DNA of 64,000 bases from DASRFR01 sp035651455 (GCA_035651455.1 DASRFR010000022.1:62001-126000), one strand, 5' to 3'; shown: positions 35,420 through 44,506, counted from the stretch's first letter. Numbers and translations are program-made. The notes: generated from the letters alone by a model not told the origin.

Positions 35420-35881
35420 GTGATCTCAGATTCGAACGGTGCGCATTTTGGTTCCACTTCACGGTCAAGCAGGGTGCTGGGTCTGGATGTAGGCTCGAAG
35501 ACAATCGGTATGGCCGTATCCGACCTGCTTGGGGTCACGGCACAAGGGCTGCCGACGCTCAGGCGCAAAAACAAGCGCACGGACCTCGCGGCGCTGCAGG
35601 CGATTATCGAGCAGTACGAGATTGGCGAGATCGTGGTCGGCCTTCCCCTGCGCATGAGCGGCGCCAGCGGCACGCAAGCTGTCAAGATGCAAGAGCTTGC
35701 CGAGGAGTTGCGCAAGCGGTTTGGGATCCCGGTGCACTTGTGGGACGAGCGCCTGACGTCGGCGGAGGCCAATCGGCTACTCCGGGAAGCGGAGATGTCT
35801 ATCAAGCGCCGGGGCGAAGTCGTGGACCGGCTGGCGGCTGTGCTGATCCTGCAGGGCTGGATGGATGCGAAAGGCCGTTGA
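35420..35881 (+). CDS. ruvX: Holliday junction resolvase-like protein RuvX/YqgF
   Basis: The protein has the RNase H-like core RVLGLDVGSKTIGMAVSD (first catalytic Asp), EIVVGLPLRMSG, VHLWDERLTSAEANRLL (catalytic Glu/Asp) and VVDRLAAVLILQGWMD, typical of YqgF, which acts in pre-16S rRNA processing. A start at 35375 would begin almost at the divergent AI-2E gene. I prefer GTG at 35420, giving 153 residues, near the usual ~140. A TATAAT at 35408-35413 ends 6 bp before this GTG, so the mRNA may be nearly leaderless, or the true start may be a little downstream. Confidence 0.85.
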   Translation: MISDSNGAHFGSTSRSSRVLGLDVGSKTIGMAVSDLLGVTAQGLPTLRRKNKRTDLAALQAIIEQYEIGEIVVGLPLRMSGASGTQAVKMQELAEELRKRFGIPVHLWDERLTSAEANRLLREAEMSIKRRGEVVDRLAAVLILQGWMDAKGR

Positions 35882-35894
35882 CTCACCCGTCGCG

Positions 35895-36875
35895 CTATTG
35901 TCCGCGCATGACCTTGCGGTAGGCGGCCACGTTGCGGTTGTGTTCTTCCAGGCTGTTGGCGAAGCGATGACGTCCACTGCCATCCGCAACGAAGTAGTAG
36001 TACCCGGTCTCGGCAGGGTGCATGGCGGCTTCGAGGGAACTTTTGCCGGGATTGGCGATCGGTCCCGGAGGAAGTCCGGGATGGCGGTAAGTGTTGTAAG
36101 GCGAGTCCGCGACCATGTCGGCATGGTGCAGCGCGCCCTGGTAAGTGCCGGCCAGCAACTCCCCATAGATGACGCTGGGGTCTGCGTCCAGCGCGATTTT
36201 CTTCGCTAGCCGGTTCACGTAAACGCTCGCCACCAGCGGCCGCTCTTCGGGCACACCGGTCTCTTTTTCCACGATGGAGGCCAGGGTCACGGTCTGGTGA
36301 ACGTCGGAAGCAAGTCCGATCTGTTGGGCCACCGCACGAAATTGTTTCACCATGGAGGCGACCATTTCCTGCGCGCTCTGGGTTCGCGTGAACTGGTAGG
36401 TGTTAGGGAAAAGATAGCCTTCCAGGGAATGCGCTTCGGGATCGAGATCGGAAATCAACGAAGTGTCAGACTGAAAGATTTTCAGAAATTCTTCCGCAGT
36501 CCCAAGCCGCGCGTCCTCCATGGCCTTGGCGACGTCGAACATCGTGTAACCTTCCGGAATCGTGACCGTGTGAAAGTAGACGTCTCCCCGCGCCAGCCGG
36601 TCGTGAACATCAATGGCGCGTGCGGGCAGCTCGAACAGGTACTCGCCCGCTTTCAGCGAGCGGCGGCGGTGCAGGTAATGCCAGATCAGGAAGGCGTCGG
36701 TGCTGCGGATCACGCCGGCGTCTTTGAGTTCCGAAGCGATCCTCCGGGTGGAGTATCCGGAATGGAGCAGGACGAACTTTTGCCCGTCAGGAGTTACCGG
36801 CAGCCACAGCGCCCAGGCAAGCCATCCGGTGACGGCTATGGCCGCGAGCAGCGCGAGTGTGAAGAGCGTGCGCAA
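35895..36875 (-). CDS. mltG: Endolytic murein transglycosylase MltG
   Basis: The 326-residue protein has an N-terminal membrane anchor (LFTLALLAAIAVTGWLAWAL), a LysM-like subdomain (FVLLHSGYSTRRIASELKDA) and the YceG catalytic domain. ASIVEKETGVPEERPLVASV holds the catalytic Glu, and ALDADPSVIYG and YNTYRHPGLPPGPIANPG are conserved in the family. It cleaves nascent glycan strands in the periplasm and terminates their elongation. mltG and ruvX are neighbours in many bacteria in the same direction; here they are convergent with a 13-bp gap. Confidence 0.94.
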   Translation of the reverse strand: MRTLFTLALLAAIAVTGWLAWALWLPVTPDGQKFVLLHSGYSTRRIASELKDAGVIRSTDAFLIWHYLHRRRSLKAGEYLFELPARAIDVHDRLARGDVYFHTVTIPEGYTMFDVAKAMEDARLGTAEEFLKIFQSDTSLISDLDPEAHSLEGYLFPNTYQFTRTQSAQEMVASMVKQFRAVAQQIGLASDVHQTVTLASIVEKETGVPEERPLVASVYVNRLAKKIALDADPSVIYGELLAGTYQGALHHADMVADSPYNTYRHPGLPPGPIANPGKSSLEAAMHPAETGYYYFVADGSGRHRFANSLEEHNRNVAAYRKVMRGQ

Positions 36876-37087
36876 GTCTGTTTAGTTTAGATGAAACGGC
36901 GCGCAAGGGCGTTATTTCACAAGTGCTTGTACTGACGTGTGAATGTCCGCGCGGGGCCGCCCGTCGCGGGGGTGCATAGAATGATTATTTCCAGACCGGT
37001 TACAAAGAGGTTGAAACCCCGGGGCTGTATACTCATCTAACGAGCGATGCTGGATAGGTTTAGAGCTTAGACAACATTTCCGACGGG

Positions 37088-38008
37088 ATGAGCCACTTTC
37101 TTCGATACCGCGCGGTTCTAGTCCTTCTTGCAGTAGTACCCCTGACCGGCTGTTTATTTCACTCCCATAAGGTCGAGCGCCAGGTCAGCACCGCTCCCTT
37201 GAAATCCGCCACCCAGCAGGAACTGATCAACTACGTCAATACCCAGGCGGAAAAGATTCATTCCATGCAGGCGACGGTGGACATCGACACGTCGGTGGGT
37301 GGGCAGGAACGCGGCAAAGTCACTGATTACAAACAGATTCGCGGGTATGTGCTGGCGCGCAAGCCGGCCATGCTGCGGATGATCGGGTTGATGCCGATCG
37401 TGCGTAACCGCGCGTTCGACATGGTCAGCGATGGCCAGCGTTTCGAGCTTTGGATCCCGCCGAAGAACAAGTTTGTCGTGGGACGAAACGATATCCAGAC
37501 TCACAACACGCAGCAGCCGATGGAAAACATCCGGCCGCAGGCTATTTATGACGCGCTGCTGCTGCGGGCGGTGGGTGGTGACGAAATCGCTGTTGTGGAA
37601 AACGGTTACGAGACCGTACTGGACGCAAAGCGTCACCGGGTGGAACAGCCGGACTACGAGCTGAACATCATCGACAAGGGACAGCCAGGCTGGTTCCTGT
37701 CGCGCAAGATCATCTTTAGCCGCACCGATCTATTTCCGCACCGCCAGCTTATCTACAACCAGAACGGTGACCTGGTCACGGACGTGACCTACGAGAACTA
37801 CAAGGACTATTCGGCAATCCCTTTTCCGTCTGAGATCAGCATTTACCGGCCGCAGGAAGAATATGACATCACGCTCACCATGGTGAAGCTGCAACTGAAC
37901 GAACCCCTCAAGGACGATCAGTTTGTTTTGCAACAGCCGCCGGGAGCGGAGGTGGTGCACCTGGACCAGGTGAATCCGGACCAGGCGCGGAATAGTCGCC
38001 AGCCGTAG
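37088..38008 (+). CDS. Lipoprotein with LolA/DUF4292-like fold
   Basis: The 306-residue protein has a lipoprotein signal peptide with lipobox LTGC (Cys22). The mature part begins HSHKVERQVSTAPLKSATQQ and contains INYVNTQAEKIHSMQATVDI and RGYVLARKPAMLRMIGLMP, a pattern of half-barrel lipoprotein-carrier-like domains (LolA or DUF4292). IYRPQEEYDITLTMVKLQLN near the end fits the same fold. It is 10 bp upstream of an FtsX-type permease, so the two probably share a lipid or lipoprotein transport function at the envelope. Confidence 0.78.
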   Translation: MSHFLRYRAVLVLLAVVPLTGCLFHSHKVERQVSTAPLKSATQQELINYVNTQAEKIHSMQATVDIDTSVGGQERGKVTDYKQIRGYVLARKPAMLRMIGLMPIVRNRAFDMVSDGQRFELWIPPKNKFVVGRNDIQTHNTQQPMENIRPQAIYDALLLRAVGGDEIAVVENGYETVLDAKRHRVEQPDYELNIIDKGQPGWFLSRKIIFSRTDLFPHRQLIYNQNGDLVTDVTYENYKDYSAIPFPSEISIYRPQEEYDITLTMVKLQLNEPLKDDQFVLQQPPGAEVVHLDQVNPDQARNSRQP

Positions 38009-38018
38009 AAATTTCATT

Positions 38019-39122
38019 ATGAATAAAATGGTGCTTGCCAACCTGGTGTACCGGCCGCTGCGCTCGCTGATCAGCGTGGTCGCAGTGGCGCTGGAGGTCA
38101 CGCTCATCCTGCTGATCGTGGGATTGTCGCTGGGGCTGGTGAGCGATCAGAAGTCGCGGCAGGCCGGCATTGGCGCGGACGTGATCGTGATGCCGCCGGG
38201 ATCGTCGTTCATCGTGGGACTGACGGGTGCGCCGATGTCGATCAAAGTAGGAAATGTGCTGGCCAAACTGCCGCACGTAGTTACGGTCGCGCCCGTGATC
38301 ACGCAGGTGTCCACCGCGGGAAACATCGAAGTGATCGCCGGCATTGATTTGAAATCGTATGAGGCGCTGGGCGGACCCTTTCACTACATCGAAGGGGGAC
38401 CATTCCAGGCGCCGAACGATGCCCTGGTGGATGATCTCTATGCGCGGGCAAAACACGTCAGGGTGGGAGACGATATTGAGATCCTCAACAACAAGTTCCA
38501 CGTGGCCGGGATTGTGGGAGCCGGCAAGGGAGCCCGGAAGTTCGTTGAACTGCCGGTGTTGCAGGACTTGATGGGAGCGCAGCGAAAGGCGTCAATCTTC
38601 TACTTGAAGTTGGATAATCCCGCTAATGCCGACGCGGTGGTCGATGAGATCAGGCACGTGCCCGGGATGGAGAAATACGTGGCGGCGTCGATGCCTTACT
38701 ACTTGTCGATGCTGAATCCGGGCAGCTATCCGGGGCTGTCCACGTTCATCAAAGTGGTGATCGGGATTTCGGTCACCATAGGCTTCATCGTCATTTTTCA
38801 GGCCATGTACACAGCGGTGATGGAGCGCACCCGCGAGATCGGCATCCTGAAATCACTGGGCGCGTCAAAGCTGTACATCGTCAACGTGGTGCTGCGCGAG
38901 ACGGTGATGCTGGCGATTGCGGGAATCATTCTCGGGATTGCGGTGAGCGCCGCTGCGCGCGTGGGTCTTTCGAGCAAGCTGCCCACACTGCGTGTCATCA
39001 TGACCTGGGGCTGGATATTGAAAGCGACCATCATCGCGATTATCGGCGCCCTGCTGGGCGCGCTGTATCCGGCATACAAGGCGGCGCAGAAAGATCCGAT
39101 CGACGCACTTGCCTACGAGTAG
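38019..39122 (+). CDS. FtsX/LolC-type ABC permease
   Basis: The 367-residue protein has one N-terminal helix (PLRSLISVVAVALEVTLILL), a ~200-residue periplasmic MacB-PCD-like domain (SYEALGGPFHYIEGG, VAGIVGAGKGARKFVELPVL) and three C-terminal helices with the FtsX signature (TAVMERTREIGILKSLGASK, YPAYKAAQKDPIDALAYE). These permeases normally pair with a LolD/MacB-like ATPase for lipoprotein, peptide or mechanotransmission roles. No ATPase gene lies adjacent; the ATPase must be encoded elsewhere. Confidence 0.9.
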   Translation: MNKMVLANLVYRPLRSLISVVAVALEVTLILLIVGLSLGLVSDQKSRQAGIGADVIVMPPGSSFIVGLTGAPMSIKVGNVLAKLPHVVTVAPVITQVSTAGNIEVIAGIDLKSYEALGGPFHYIEGGPFQAPNDALVDDLYARAKHVRVGDDIEILNNKFHVAGIVGAGKGARKFVELPVLQDLMGAQRKASIFYLKLDNPANADAVVDEIRHVPGMEKYVAASMPYYLSMLNPGSYPGLSTFIKVVIGISVTIGFIVIFQAMYTAVMERTREIGILKSLGASKLYIVNVVLRETVMLAIAGIILGIAVSAAARVGLSSKLPTLRVIMTWGWILKATIIAIIGALLGALYPAYKAAQKDPIDALAYE

Positions 39123-39254
39123 CCCCTGCGCAAGTCATGCAAAGGCATGGGATGGTTCTCAGTTCCGGGGGCGTTTTTGGCCTTTGCCGGCGGCTTTCCT
39201 TTCTTCTGCTTCCTGAGAGAAAATAGAGGCATCCAAAAGGGGCGAGGATTTCCC

Positions 39255-39920
39255 ATGCGTAACCATCTCTGCCTGTTCATTTCGTTGGCTCTACTCACAC
39301 TTGCTCTTCCCGCGGCCGCTCAACAGATTGAAGGCGACTACCTGGAGACGCGCAGCGCCGATGTGTACACCGGCCAGTGCTTTGCCAACGGCGAAGTCAA
39401 CCTGGTGGGCAACGAGGCCATTCTGGCCTGGCATGTGACCCGGGGAAGTTGGCAGGGCGTGCCACTCGAGGGACTTACGGTGGCTGCGGCGGTTCGCGCC
39501 AATGGAACTTTGGGCGATCCCTACGAAGATCCTTACCCCGCCAAAGCGGTTCTGCTGGTGGATGATGGCGCAAATGCGCAGCAGCGGGCAGCGCTGGTCA
39601 GCTTCGCTCATCACATGGGCGGCGAGCTGTTGAAAGACGTGGCCCAGGTGGTGCCGGTGCAGATGGAACTGGTGGTGAACGCTGAGCATCATGGCGCCGC
39701 CATGTTGCGCGCCGGACGTTTCGCTACGATCCAGACGCGCTCGATCGGAGACAAAGACCATCTCTGCGGAAACGAGGTGACGTTCTATCCGCCGCTGACC
39801 GAAACGGCACATTCCATGCCGGCGGTGGCTCTTACTGACGCGTACAATGGCCCCGGCCTGGGTGTTTCCTGGGACTTGCACGGGAAGCGGAGCGCGTTCG
39901 TGGGAACGTTTGCCCGCTAG
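39255..39920 (+). CDS. Secreted DUF1326 domain protein
   Basis: The protein is about 221 residues with a signal peptide (MRNHLCLFISLALLTLALPA). IEGDYLETRSADVYTGQCFA and GNEAILAWHVTRGSWQGVPL, followed by HHGAAMLRAGRFATIQ, match the DUF1326 family, whose function is unknown. It has cysteines in TGQCFAN and DHLCGNE. ATG at 39255 is preferred over the longer frame because it gives a clean signal peptide. Confidence 0.82.
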   Translation: MRNHLCLFISLALLTLALPAAAQQIEGDYLETRSADVYTGQCFANGEVNLVGNEAILAWHVTRGSWQGVPLEGLTVAAAVRANGTLGDPYEDPYPAKAVLLVDDGANAQQRAALVSFAHHMGGELLKDVAQVVPVQMELVVNAEHHGAAMLRAGRFATIQTRSIGDKDHLCGNEVTFYPPLTETAHSMPAVALTDAYNGPGLGVSWDLHGKRSAFVGTFAR

Positions 39921-40003
39921 CACCCACGCGAACAGCGCTTAACGCCGGATTCCGGCAGGGAGAGTCACTTCTATAGCTTCAGGTCACAGGTCACGGAGGT
40001 GAC

Positions 40004-40675
40004 ATGAGCAAGTCGCTACACCGTTTCCTGCTGTGCGCCAGTCTTGTGGTTCTCGCAGCCACGGCTTTGCCGGCACAGAACGGCAAAGTGGAGAACCTTC
40101 CCGCGCTGAGCGAAAAGCAAGTCCCGGAGAGCGTACGGCAAACGCTGGATACGAGCGGCTACCGAATTCTTCTCGATGATGGCAGCAACGCCGCGGAGTT
40201 GTGGTTGCGCAAGAGCGTGCCTGCGGGTTCCAGGAAAGAGAGCTCGGATGTTCTTTATAGCCAGCTTGCAGAATCTGAACTGATCGGCGTACTGCATTTC
40301 AGCCAGGCTTCGACGGACTACCGTGGACAGACCATTGCCGCGGGTTACTACACCTTGCGCTATGCACTGATACCGAATGATGGGAATCATCTTGGGGCCG
40401 CGCCGAACCGCGATTTCCTGTTGCTGATTCCGGCAGACTCGGACTCCGATCCCAATGCCAGTTACAAGTTCCAGGAACTGGTGTCACTGTCACGCAAAGC
40501 GACCGGCACCAAGCATCCCGGGCCCTTGAGCATGGTGCAGCCGGAGGGCGCGGGGACGGCGGCCGCGGTGAGCAAAGATGACCAGGACCACTGGATCTTC
40601 TCGGCTGGACTGAAGCTGGCATCGGGGGAGGCGGTTCCGTTCGCGCTGGTGGTGAAGGGGACGGCGCAGCAATAG
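40004..40675 (+). CDS. Secreted hypothetical protein
   Basis: The 223-residue protein has a signal peptide (SLHRFLLCASLVVLAATALP, then AQN). No cysteines remain in the mature part, which is rich in beta-type segments (YRILLDDGSNAAELWLRKSV, IAAGYYTLRYALIPNDGNH). I do not recognise a named family, although the latter part resembles secreted beta-sandwich proteins that acidobacteria encode in numbers. GGAGG(T) lies 5 nt upstream of the ATG. Confidence 0.72.
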   Translation: MSKSLHRFLLCASLVVLAATALPAQNGKVENLPALSEKQVPESVRQTLDTSGYRILLDDGSNAAELWLRKSVPAGSRKESSDVLYSQLAESELIGVLHFSQASTDYRGQTIAAGYYTLRYALIPNDGNHLGAAPNRDFLLLIPADSDSDPNASYKFQELVSLSRKATGTKHPGPLSMVQPEGAGTAAAVSKDDQDHWIFSAGLKLASGEAVPFALVVKGTAQQ

Positions 40676-41037
40676 TGTTCGCCGACACTGTGGTAATTAG
40701 CAACATCCGCTATTGCATTTCTCTGCAGCGAACTCGACTTCGCTAAGCTCTGTGTTGTACGCGAGTTGCGGACTCCCTCCCGGTAAGCTACTCAAATCAA
40801 CGTAAACGGCTGTTGCGATCCTCGTCATCCGCATGTTGCGAGAATCTGCAGCAAAGCCTTTCGCGCGGCAGCAAAACGTGGGTAAAGCCATGCAGGCCGC
40901 GAGATCGCGCGAGCCAGGCAAGCGACTCGAGAAATGGAACGACTTCGGCATGGCGATTGCCTTTACAAAAGTGGCGAGCGGCCTTGCTGAAGACCTCAAG
41001 AAGGTCACCAAAATCGGCCCCTCCGACGAGGTGATTT
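40676..41037. other. Intergenic region, no convincing gene
   Basis: A plus-strand frame (40833-41105, starting MLRESAAKPFARQQ) is open but runs 68 bp into the GcvH-like gene and has no motif or good ribosome binding site. Otherwise I see nothing in these 360 bp. Confidence 0.4.
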
Positions 41038-41709
41038 ATGACAGTCATCCTGGTTCTCTTGATGTTCGCGACCTTTCTCCTGATCGATCATTTCTACAGC
41101 CGTAAACATGTAGTGATTCAACCCGCCCTGCAGGTGATGAAGCGCGACGCCGCTCCCCGGTTGTCTCCAAGCCTGGTCGGCGGATTCCAGGTGCCGGAGA
41201 ATTTGCGGTACCATCCCGGGCACACCTGGGCGTTGAGCGAAAGTCCGAGCCTGGTTCGTGTGGGCCTCGACGACTTCGCTTCCAAGCTGACCGGCAAAAT
41301 CGAGCGCATCACGCTCCCGCAACGCGGACAGTGGATTCGCCAGGGACAGAAGATCTGGACGATCCACCGCGACGGCAGCGCAGTGGACATGGTTTCGCCG
41401 ATCGAAGGCAGCGTGGCCGATGTGAACGACTCAGTGGCAAAGGATCCCAAGCTGGCGTTACGCGATCCTTATGGCGAAGGCTGGCTGCTGACGGTGCAGT
41501 CGCCGGACGCAAAGACCAACTTCCGCAACCTGCTGGGCGGCGCGCTGGCCCGGTGGTGGACGGAGGAATCCGCGGGACGCCTGCAGAGAAAGATGCCGAC
41601 CGCGCTGGGCGCGCTGGCGCAAGATGGCGGCGTGGCGGTCGATAATCTCACAGCGCAGATGCCGGATAAAGATTGGGCCGGGATCGCGAAAGAATTCTTC
41701 CTGTCGTAG
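41038..41709 (+). CDS. Membrane-anchored GcvH-like protein without the lipoyl lysine
   Basis: The 223-residue protein has an N-terminal helix (VILVLLMFATFLLIDHFY) then a GcvH-like domain. RYHPGHTWALSESPSLVRVG, then LDDFASKLTGKIERITLPQR, align well with the H-protein. In GcvH the next region reads GDVIAVVESVKAASDIYAP; here it is GQKIWTIHRDGSAVDMVSP with no gap, so the lipoylated Lys is replaced by Gly113. It cannot be a normal lipoyl carrier. The end (NLLGGALARWWTEESAGRLQ) is extra to the family. The partner and function are unknown; no glycine-cleavage gene is nearby. Confidence 0.78.
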   Translation: MTVILVLLMFATFLLIDHFYSRKHVVIQPALQVMKRDAAPRLSPSLVGGFQVPENLRYHPGHTWALSESPSLVRVGLDDFASKLTGKIERITLPQRGQWIRQGQKIWTIHRDGSAVDMVSPIEGSVADVNDSVAKDPKLALRDPYGEGWLLTVQSPDAKTNFRNLLGGALARWWTEESAGRLQRKMPTALGALAQDGGVAVDNLTAQMPDKDWAGIAKEFFLS

Positions 41710-41900
41710 GGCGTGTGCAGGGTACGCAAGGCCAGTTCGCAGCAGAGGTCGGAAGAATGACCTCCTGAGCATCCGGCCGCCGGGGCCAAACTCCGACGGC
41801 CGGTTGTATTTGCCGGCAAACGTTGCGCGGCGAGAATGCGCCGCCTGCATTTCTGCGGGCCGTCGCGACCCACGAATTTCCGAATACGCGTTGTACAGCT

Positions 41901-42827
41901 TCAGGGCGCTGCGTGCAAAGCGACGGTGCCGGGAAGCGTCCACTGTTCGATGGGGCGCAAGGTGCCGCAGTCCAGGCACACGGTTACGCGAAACTGGGTG
42001 GCGCAGTAAGGACAGACGGCCTGGGTGTGAAAAGTGTCGAAGGCATGGCGGCAGTTGCCGCACTTCCAATGTTCGCCGACTGGCGGCACGGCTTTGCAGG
42101 CAGGACAGGCGAAGCCTTCACGGCGTGGCAGCCTGGCGAGACGCGATAATGCTTGGGCATGGCGCAGTCCACCCCAGCAGTTCATCAGCATGAACAGGGC
42201 GATAGCCCCAACCCACACGGAACGCACCCAGACGGCCAGCAGCAGGAAACCCGCGACGCCGGCAAAGCCGACGATGGTGGCCACCATAAGACTGCGCGCG
42301 CGACCCAGAAAAAACCACAGCACCGAGCGGAGAATCTGGCCCCCGTCGAGCGGGTAGATGGGCAGAATGTTGAAGGCGAGCAGGCCGAAGTTAATGAACC
42401 ATACGGAGCGCAGGAGTGCATACAGATCGGGAAAGGTATGCGCCCATCCCAGCGAGCGGCTTGCTAAGCCAACGACCATCAGGATCGGCACGAGCACTAC
42501 GTTGACCAAAGGCCCGGCGGCAATGCTCCAGAGCGTGGCGCCGGGACGCGCCGGTGGATTCACGAACGCTACGCCGCCGAGCGGCCAGAGCACGATGCGA
42601 TTGGCTACGCCCCCGACCTGGCGACAGGCGAGCGCGTGCCCGAACTCATGCAGCGTGACGATCAGGAAAAGCGCCAGGTACTCCAGGAGATTCCAGGTCA
42701 GCGAGGAATAGCGCCCAGTGCGCCCGTTGATTTCAAAAATGGCCACTAGGAACCACGACCAGTGAAGAAAAACGTCGATGCCGGAAAAGCGGAACAGACG
42801 GACGGAGCCTTGCCGGGACGTAGCCAT
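41901..42827 (-). CDS. M50 family site-2 protease with two C-terminal zinc ribbons
   Basis: The 308-residue polytopic protein has TLHEFGHALACRQVGG (HExxH with His60, Glu61, His64) and NILPIYPLDGGQIL (Asp161), the two metal-site motifs of site-2 proteases of the FtsH-like M50 group. The C-terminal ~70 residues hold CPACKAVPPVGEHWKCGNC and CPYCATQF...VCLDC, two zinc-ribbon pairs, a rubredoxin-like tail that could sense redox state or bind partners. The substrate, perhaps an anti-sigma factor, is unknown. Confidence 0.88.
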   Translation of the reverse strand: MATSRQGSVRLFRFSGIDVFLHWSWFLVAIFEINGRTGRYSSLTWNLLEYLALFLIVTLHEFGHALACRQVGGVANRIVLWPLGGVAFVNPPARPGATLWSIAAGPLVNVVLVPILMVVGLASRSLGWAHTFPDLYALLRSVWFINFGLLAFNILPIYPLDGGQILRSVLWFFLGRARSLMVATIVGFAGVAGFLLLAVWVRSVWVGAIALFMLMNCWGGLRHAQALSRLARLPRREGFACPACKAVPPVGEHWKCGNCRHAFDTFHTQAVCPYCATQFRVTVCLDCGTLRPIEQWTLPGTVALHAAP

Positions 42828-42851
42828 GGGGAGAGTTATAGCATCGAAAGC

Positions 42852-42945
42852 CGGTGTCAGCTAACTATCATGAGGACAATAGCGAAGTGACACTACTGCG
42901 GCGGACGACCATCTGCCGTTGTCTGCTTGCCAGGTGATGGCTGAT
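42852..42945. repeat. Direct repeat, copy A
   Basis: This copy runs CGGTGTCAGCTAAC...TGAGGACAATAGCGAAGTGACACTACTGCGGCG and then a diverged part including CTTGCCAGGTGATGGC. Copy B at 46515-46606 has the same order and orientation, with small indels. It covers the last codons and 3' flank of the serine hydrolase gene, giving the C-terminus PSPGKQTTADGRPPQ. Thus the same element supplies the ends of two unrelated genes. Confidence 0.75.
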
Positions 42946-44506
42946 GGCCGGCGTGGATTTGGCGTGCTCTTTCCAGTTGAACCCAGTACGGGAGTTGAAC
43001 TCCGTCTTTCGTTGTCGCGGCGCCGACAAGCGCTCTTCCACGGAGGTAAAGCTCCAGTTCGAGATCGTACGGCGGTCGAGGAGCATCTGGCGTTTCCACT
43101 TGACCGTGAACGATGCAGTAAACGCGAGGGTCAGCAATATCCACGCCTGTCGCGGTCAGCCATGGATCGTTCTTCCATTGCACTTGGACCTCACGCAGTC
43201 CCGAGATCCGCAATGTCAGCGGGATGCTCCCTTTCCAGGTCTGTAAATGACCCGTCCAAGTGCCAACGAGGGAAGTTGTAGCAGGAGGTGCCGGAGACTG
43301 CGGCGGGGTTGGCGGTTGGGTTGCGAGGTCTTCACGATAGCGAGGTAGAAGGTCGCTCAACACCTTATCTACAATTTCAAAGGGAATCGTGGTTCCAGTG
43401 TTCGCAATAACGGCGACGGCAATCTGTTCGGAGGGAATCATCTGCAACACGGCAAACGAATCATTGGTGCCGCCTTGAGCGTAAACACTCAGGTATTGGT
43501 GACGGCTAGGTTGCAGCGCCCAACCGAAGCCGTAGCGCTCGCCGTCGCCGGTCTCGACCGTTGGTTTCAGCATCATCTGGACAGAGGCGTCGGAAAGAAT
43601 CTGTTTCTGAGTCGGAAGATGCGCACCGAGAACAAACATGCCAAGCAGTGCTAAATCGTGCACGCTACAGTGTGCTGAAGAGGCTCCCGGAGTGTCAGAG
43701 AGTTCGACGGGAGTTCGGGCGTGTGTCACTGAATCGTATTGTGCGGCGATGTGGCTCGACGGTGGATGCGCGACGCCCAGAAAACAATCCCGCATGCCGA
43801 GAGGACGGAAAACTTGATCGCTTAAAAAATCAGCATAACTCTTGCCTGACACGTGAGAGACGAGTTCACCGAGTATGCCGTAGCCCAGATTCGAGTAATC
43901 AAAGTGCTCTCCGGGAGGCCAGAACAAGATTCCGTAACGCACGATCGCTGTGTTGGTTGAGACCTGGCAGGTGGTATCTTGAACAGCGCATTTTCGGTTG
44001 TAGGTTGTGAGGCCGGCGGTATGTGTCGCAACGCGACGTACGGTCGCTTCCGTGGCGTCCCACATGGGACTGTGCACCTTCGCCGATGCGAGGTATTCAT
44101 TCACCGGTTGATCCAAATCAATCTGCTGATGCTCTTGAAGCATCAAGACCGCTGTGCCTGTGATCGCCTTGGTGACAGAAGCGAGATAAAAAGTAGTGTG
44201 TGGCGTTGCCGGTATGTGTTGCTCGCGGTCAGCCAAACCGAAAGCCTCCTCCCAAACAATCTGCTTACCGCGCACGGCCGCAACAGCTATGGAGGGAATC
44301 GAAGCAGCGGCCATCCGTTCTTGGACGTACTTCCGAAGAACAACGGGATCCAGCGCTGCTTTTGTTTTCTGGGCAGGCACTGTCTGGCAGTACAGGAGCC
44401 CTGGGGTTAGAACACCGATAAGAGCTGCGTAGATATACCTGTGTGGTTTCGCAAGAAGTGGGCGTCGCAGCAGTCTAAAGACAGACGTAATCGTCAGCAA
44501 AAACAT
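42893..44506 (-). CDS. Serine hydrolase, class C beta-lactamase-like
   Basis: The 537-residue protein has an N-terminal hydrophobic anchor (residues ~25-40), then a class C beta-lactamase/penicillin-binding fold from ~50 to ~390. YLASVTKAITG gives Ser110-x-x-Lys113 and FDYSNLGYGILGELV gives the YxN motif. The C-terminal ~130 residues (LVGTWTGHLQTWKGSIPLTL) form a beta-rich domain like those in EstB-type esterases. It may act on peptidoglycan peptides or esters. The last ~16 residues come from the direct repeat (copy A). It lies downstream of the radical SAM gene. Confidence 0.88.
   Translation of the reverse strand: MFLLTITSVFRLLRRPLLAKPHRYIYAALIGVLTPGLLYCQTVPAQKTKAALDPVVLRKYVQERMAAASIPSIAVAAVRGKQIVWEEAFGLADREQHIPATPHTTFYLASVTKAITGTAVLMLQEHQQIDLDQPVNEYLASAKVHSPMWDATEATVRRVATHTAGLTTYNRKCAVQDTTCQVSTNTAIVRYGILFWPPGEHFDYSNLGYGILGELVSHVSGKSYADFLSDQVFRPLGMRDCFLGVAHPPSSHIAAQYDSVTHARTPVELSDTPGASSAHCSVHDLALLGMFVLGAHLPTQKQILSDASVQMMLKPTVETGDGERYGFGWALQPSRHQYLSVYAQGGTNDSFAVLQMIPSEQIAVAVIANTGTTIPFEIVDKVLSDLLPRYREDLATQPPTPPQSPAPPATTSLVGTWTGHLQTWKGSIPLTLRISGLREVQVQWKNDPWLTATGVDIADPRVYCIVHGQVETPDAPRPPYDLELELYLRGRALVGAATTKDGVQLPYWVQLERARQIHAGHQPSPGKQTTADGRPPQ

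Noticed and set aside
37035..37060. TATACT as a promoter for the lipoprotein gene
   Set aside because: Nearest TTGAAA is only 11 bp upstream, so the pair is not properly spaced; not listed as a feature.
40833..41105. 90-residue frame before the GcvH-like gene
   Set aside because: Overlaps the GcvH-like gene by 68 bp in another frame and has no motif.
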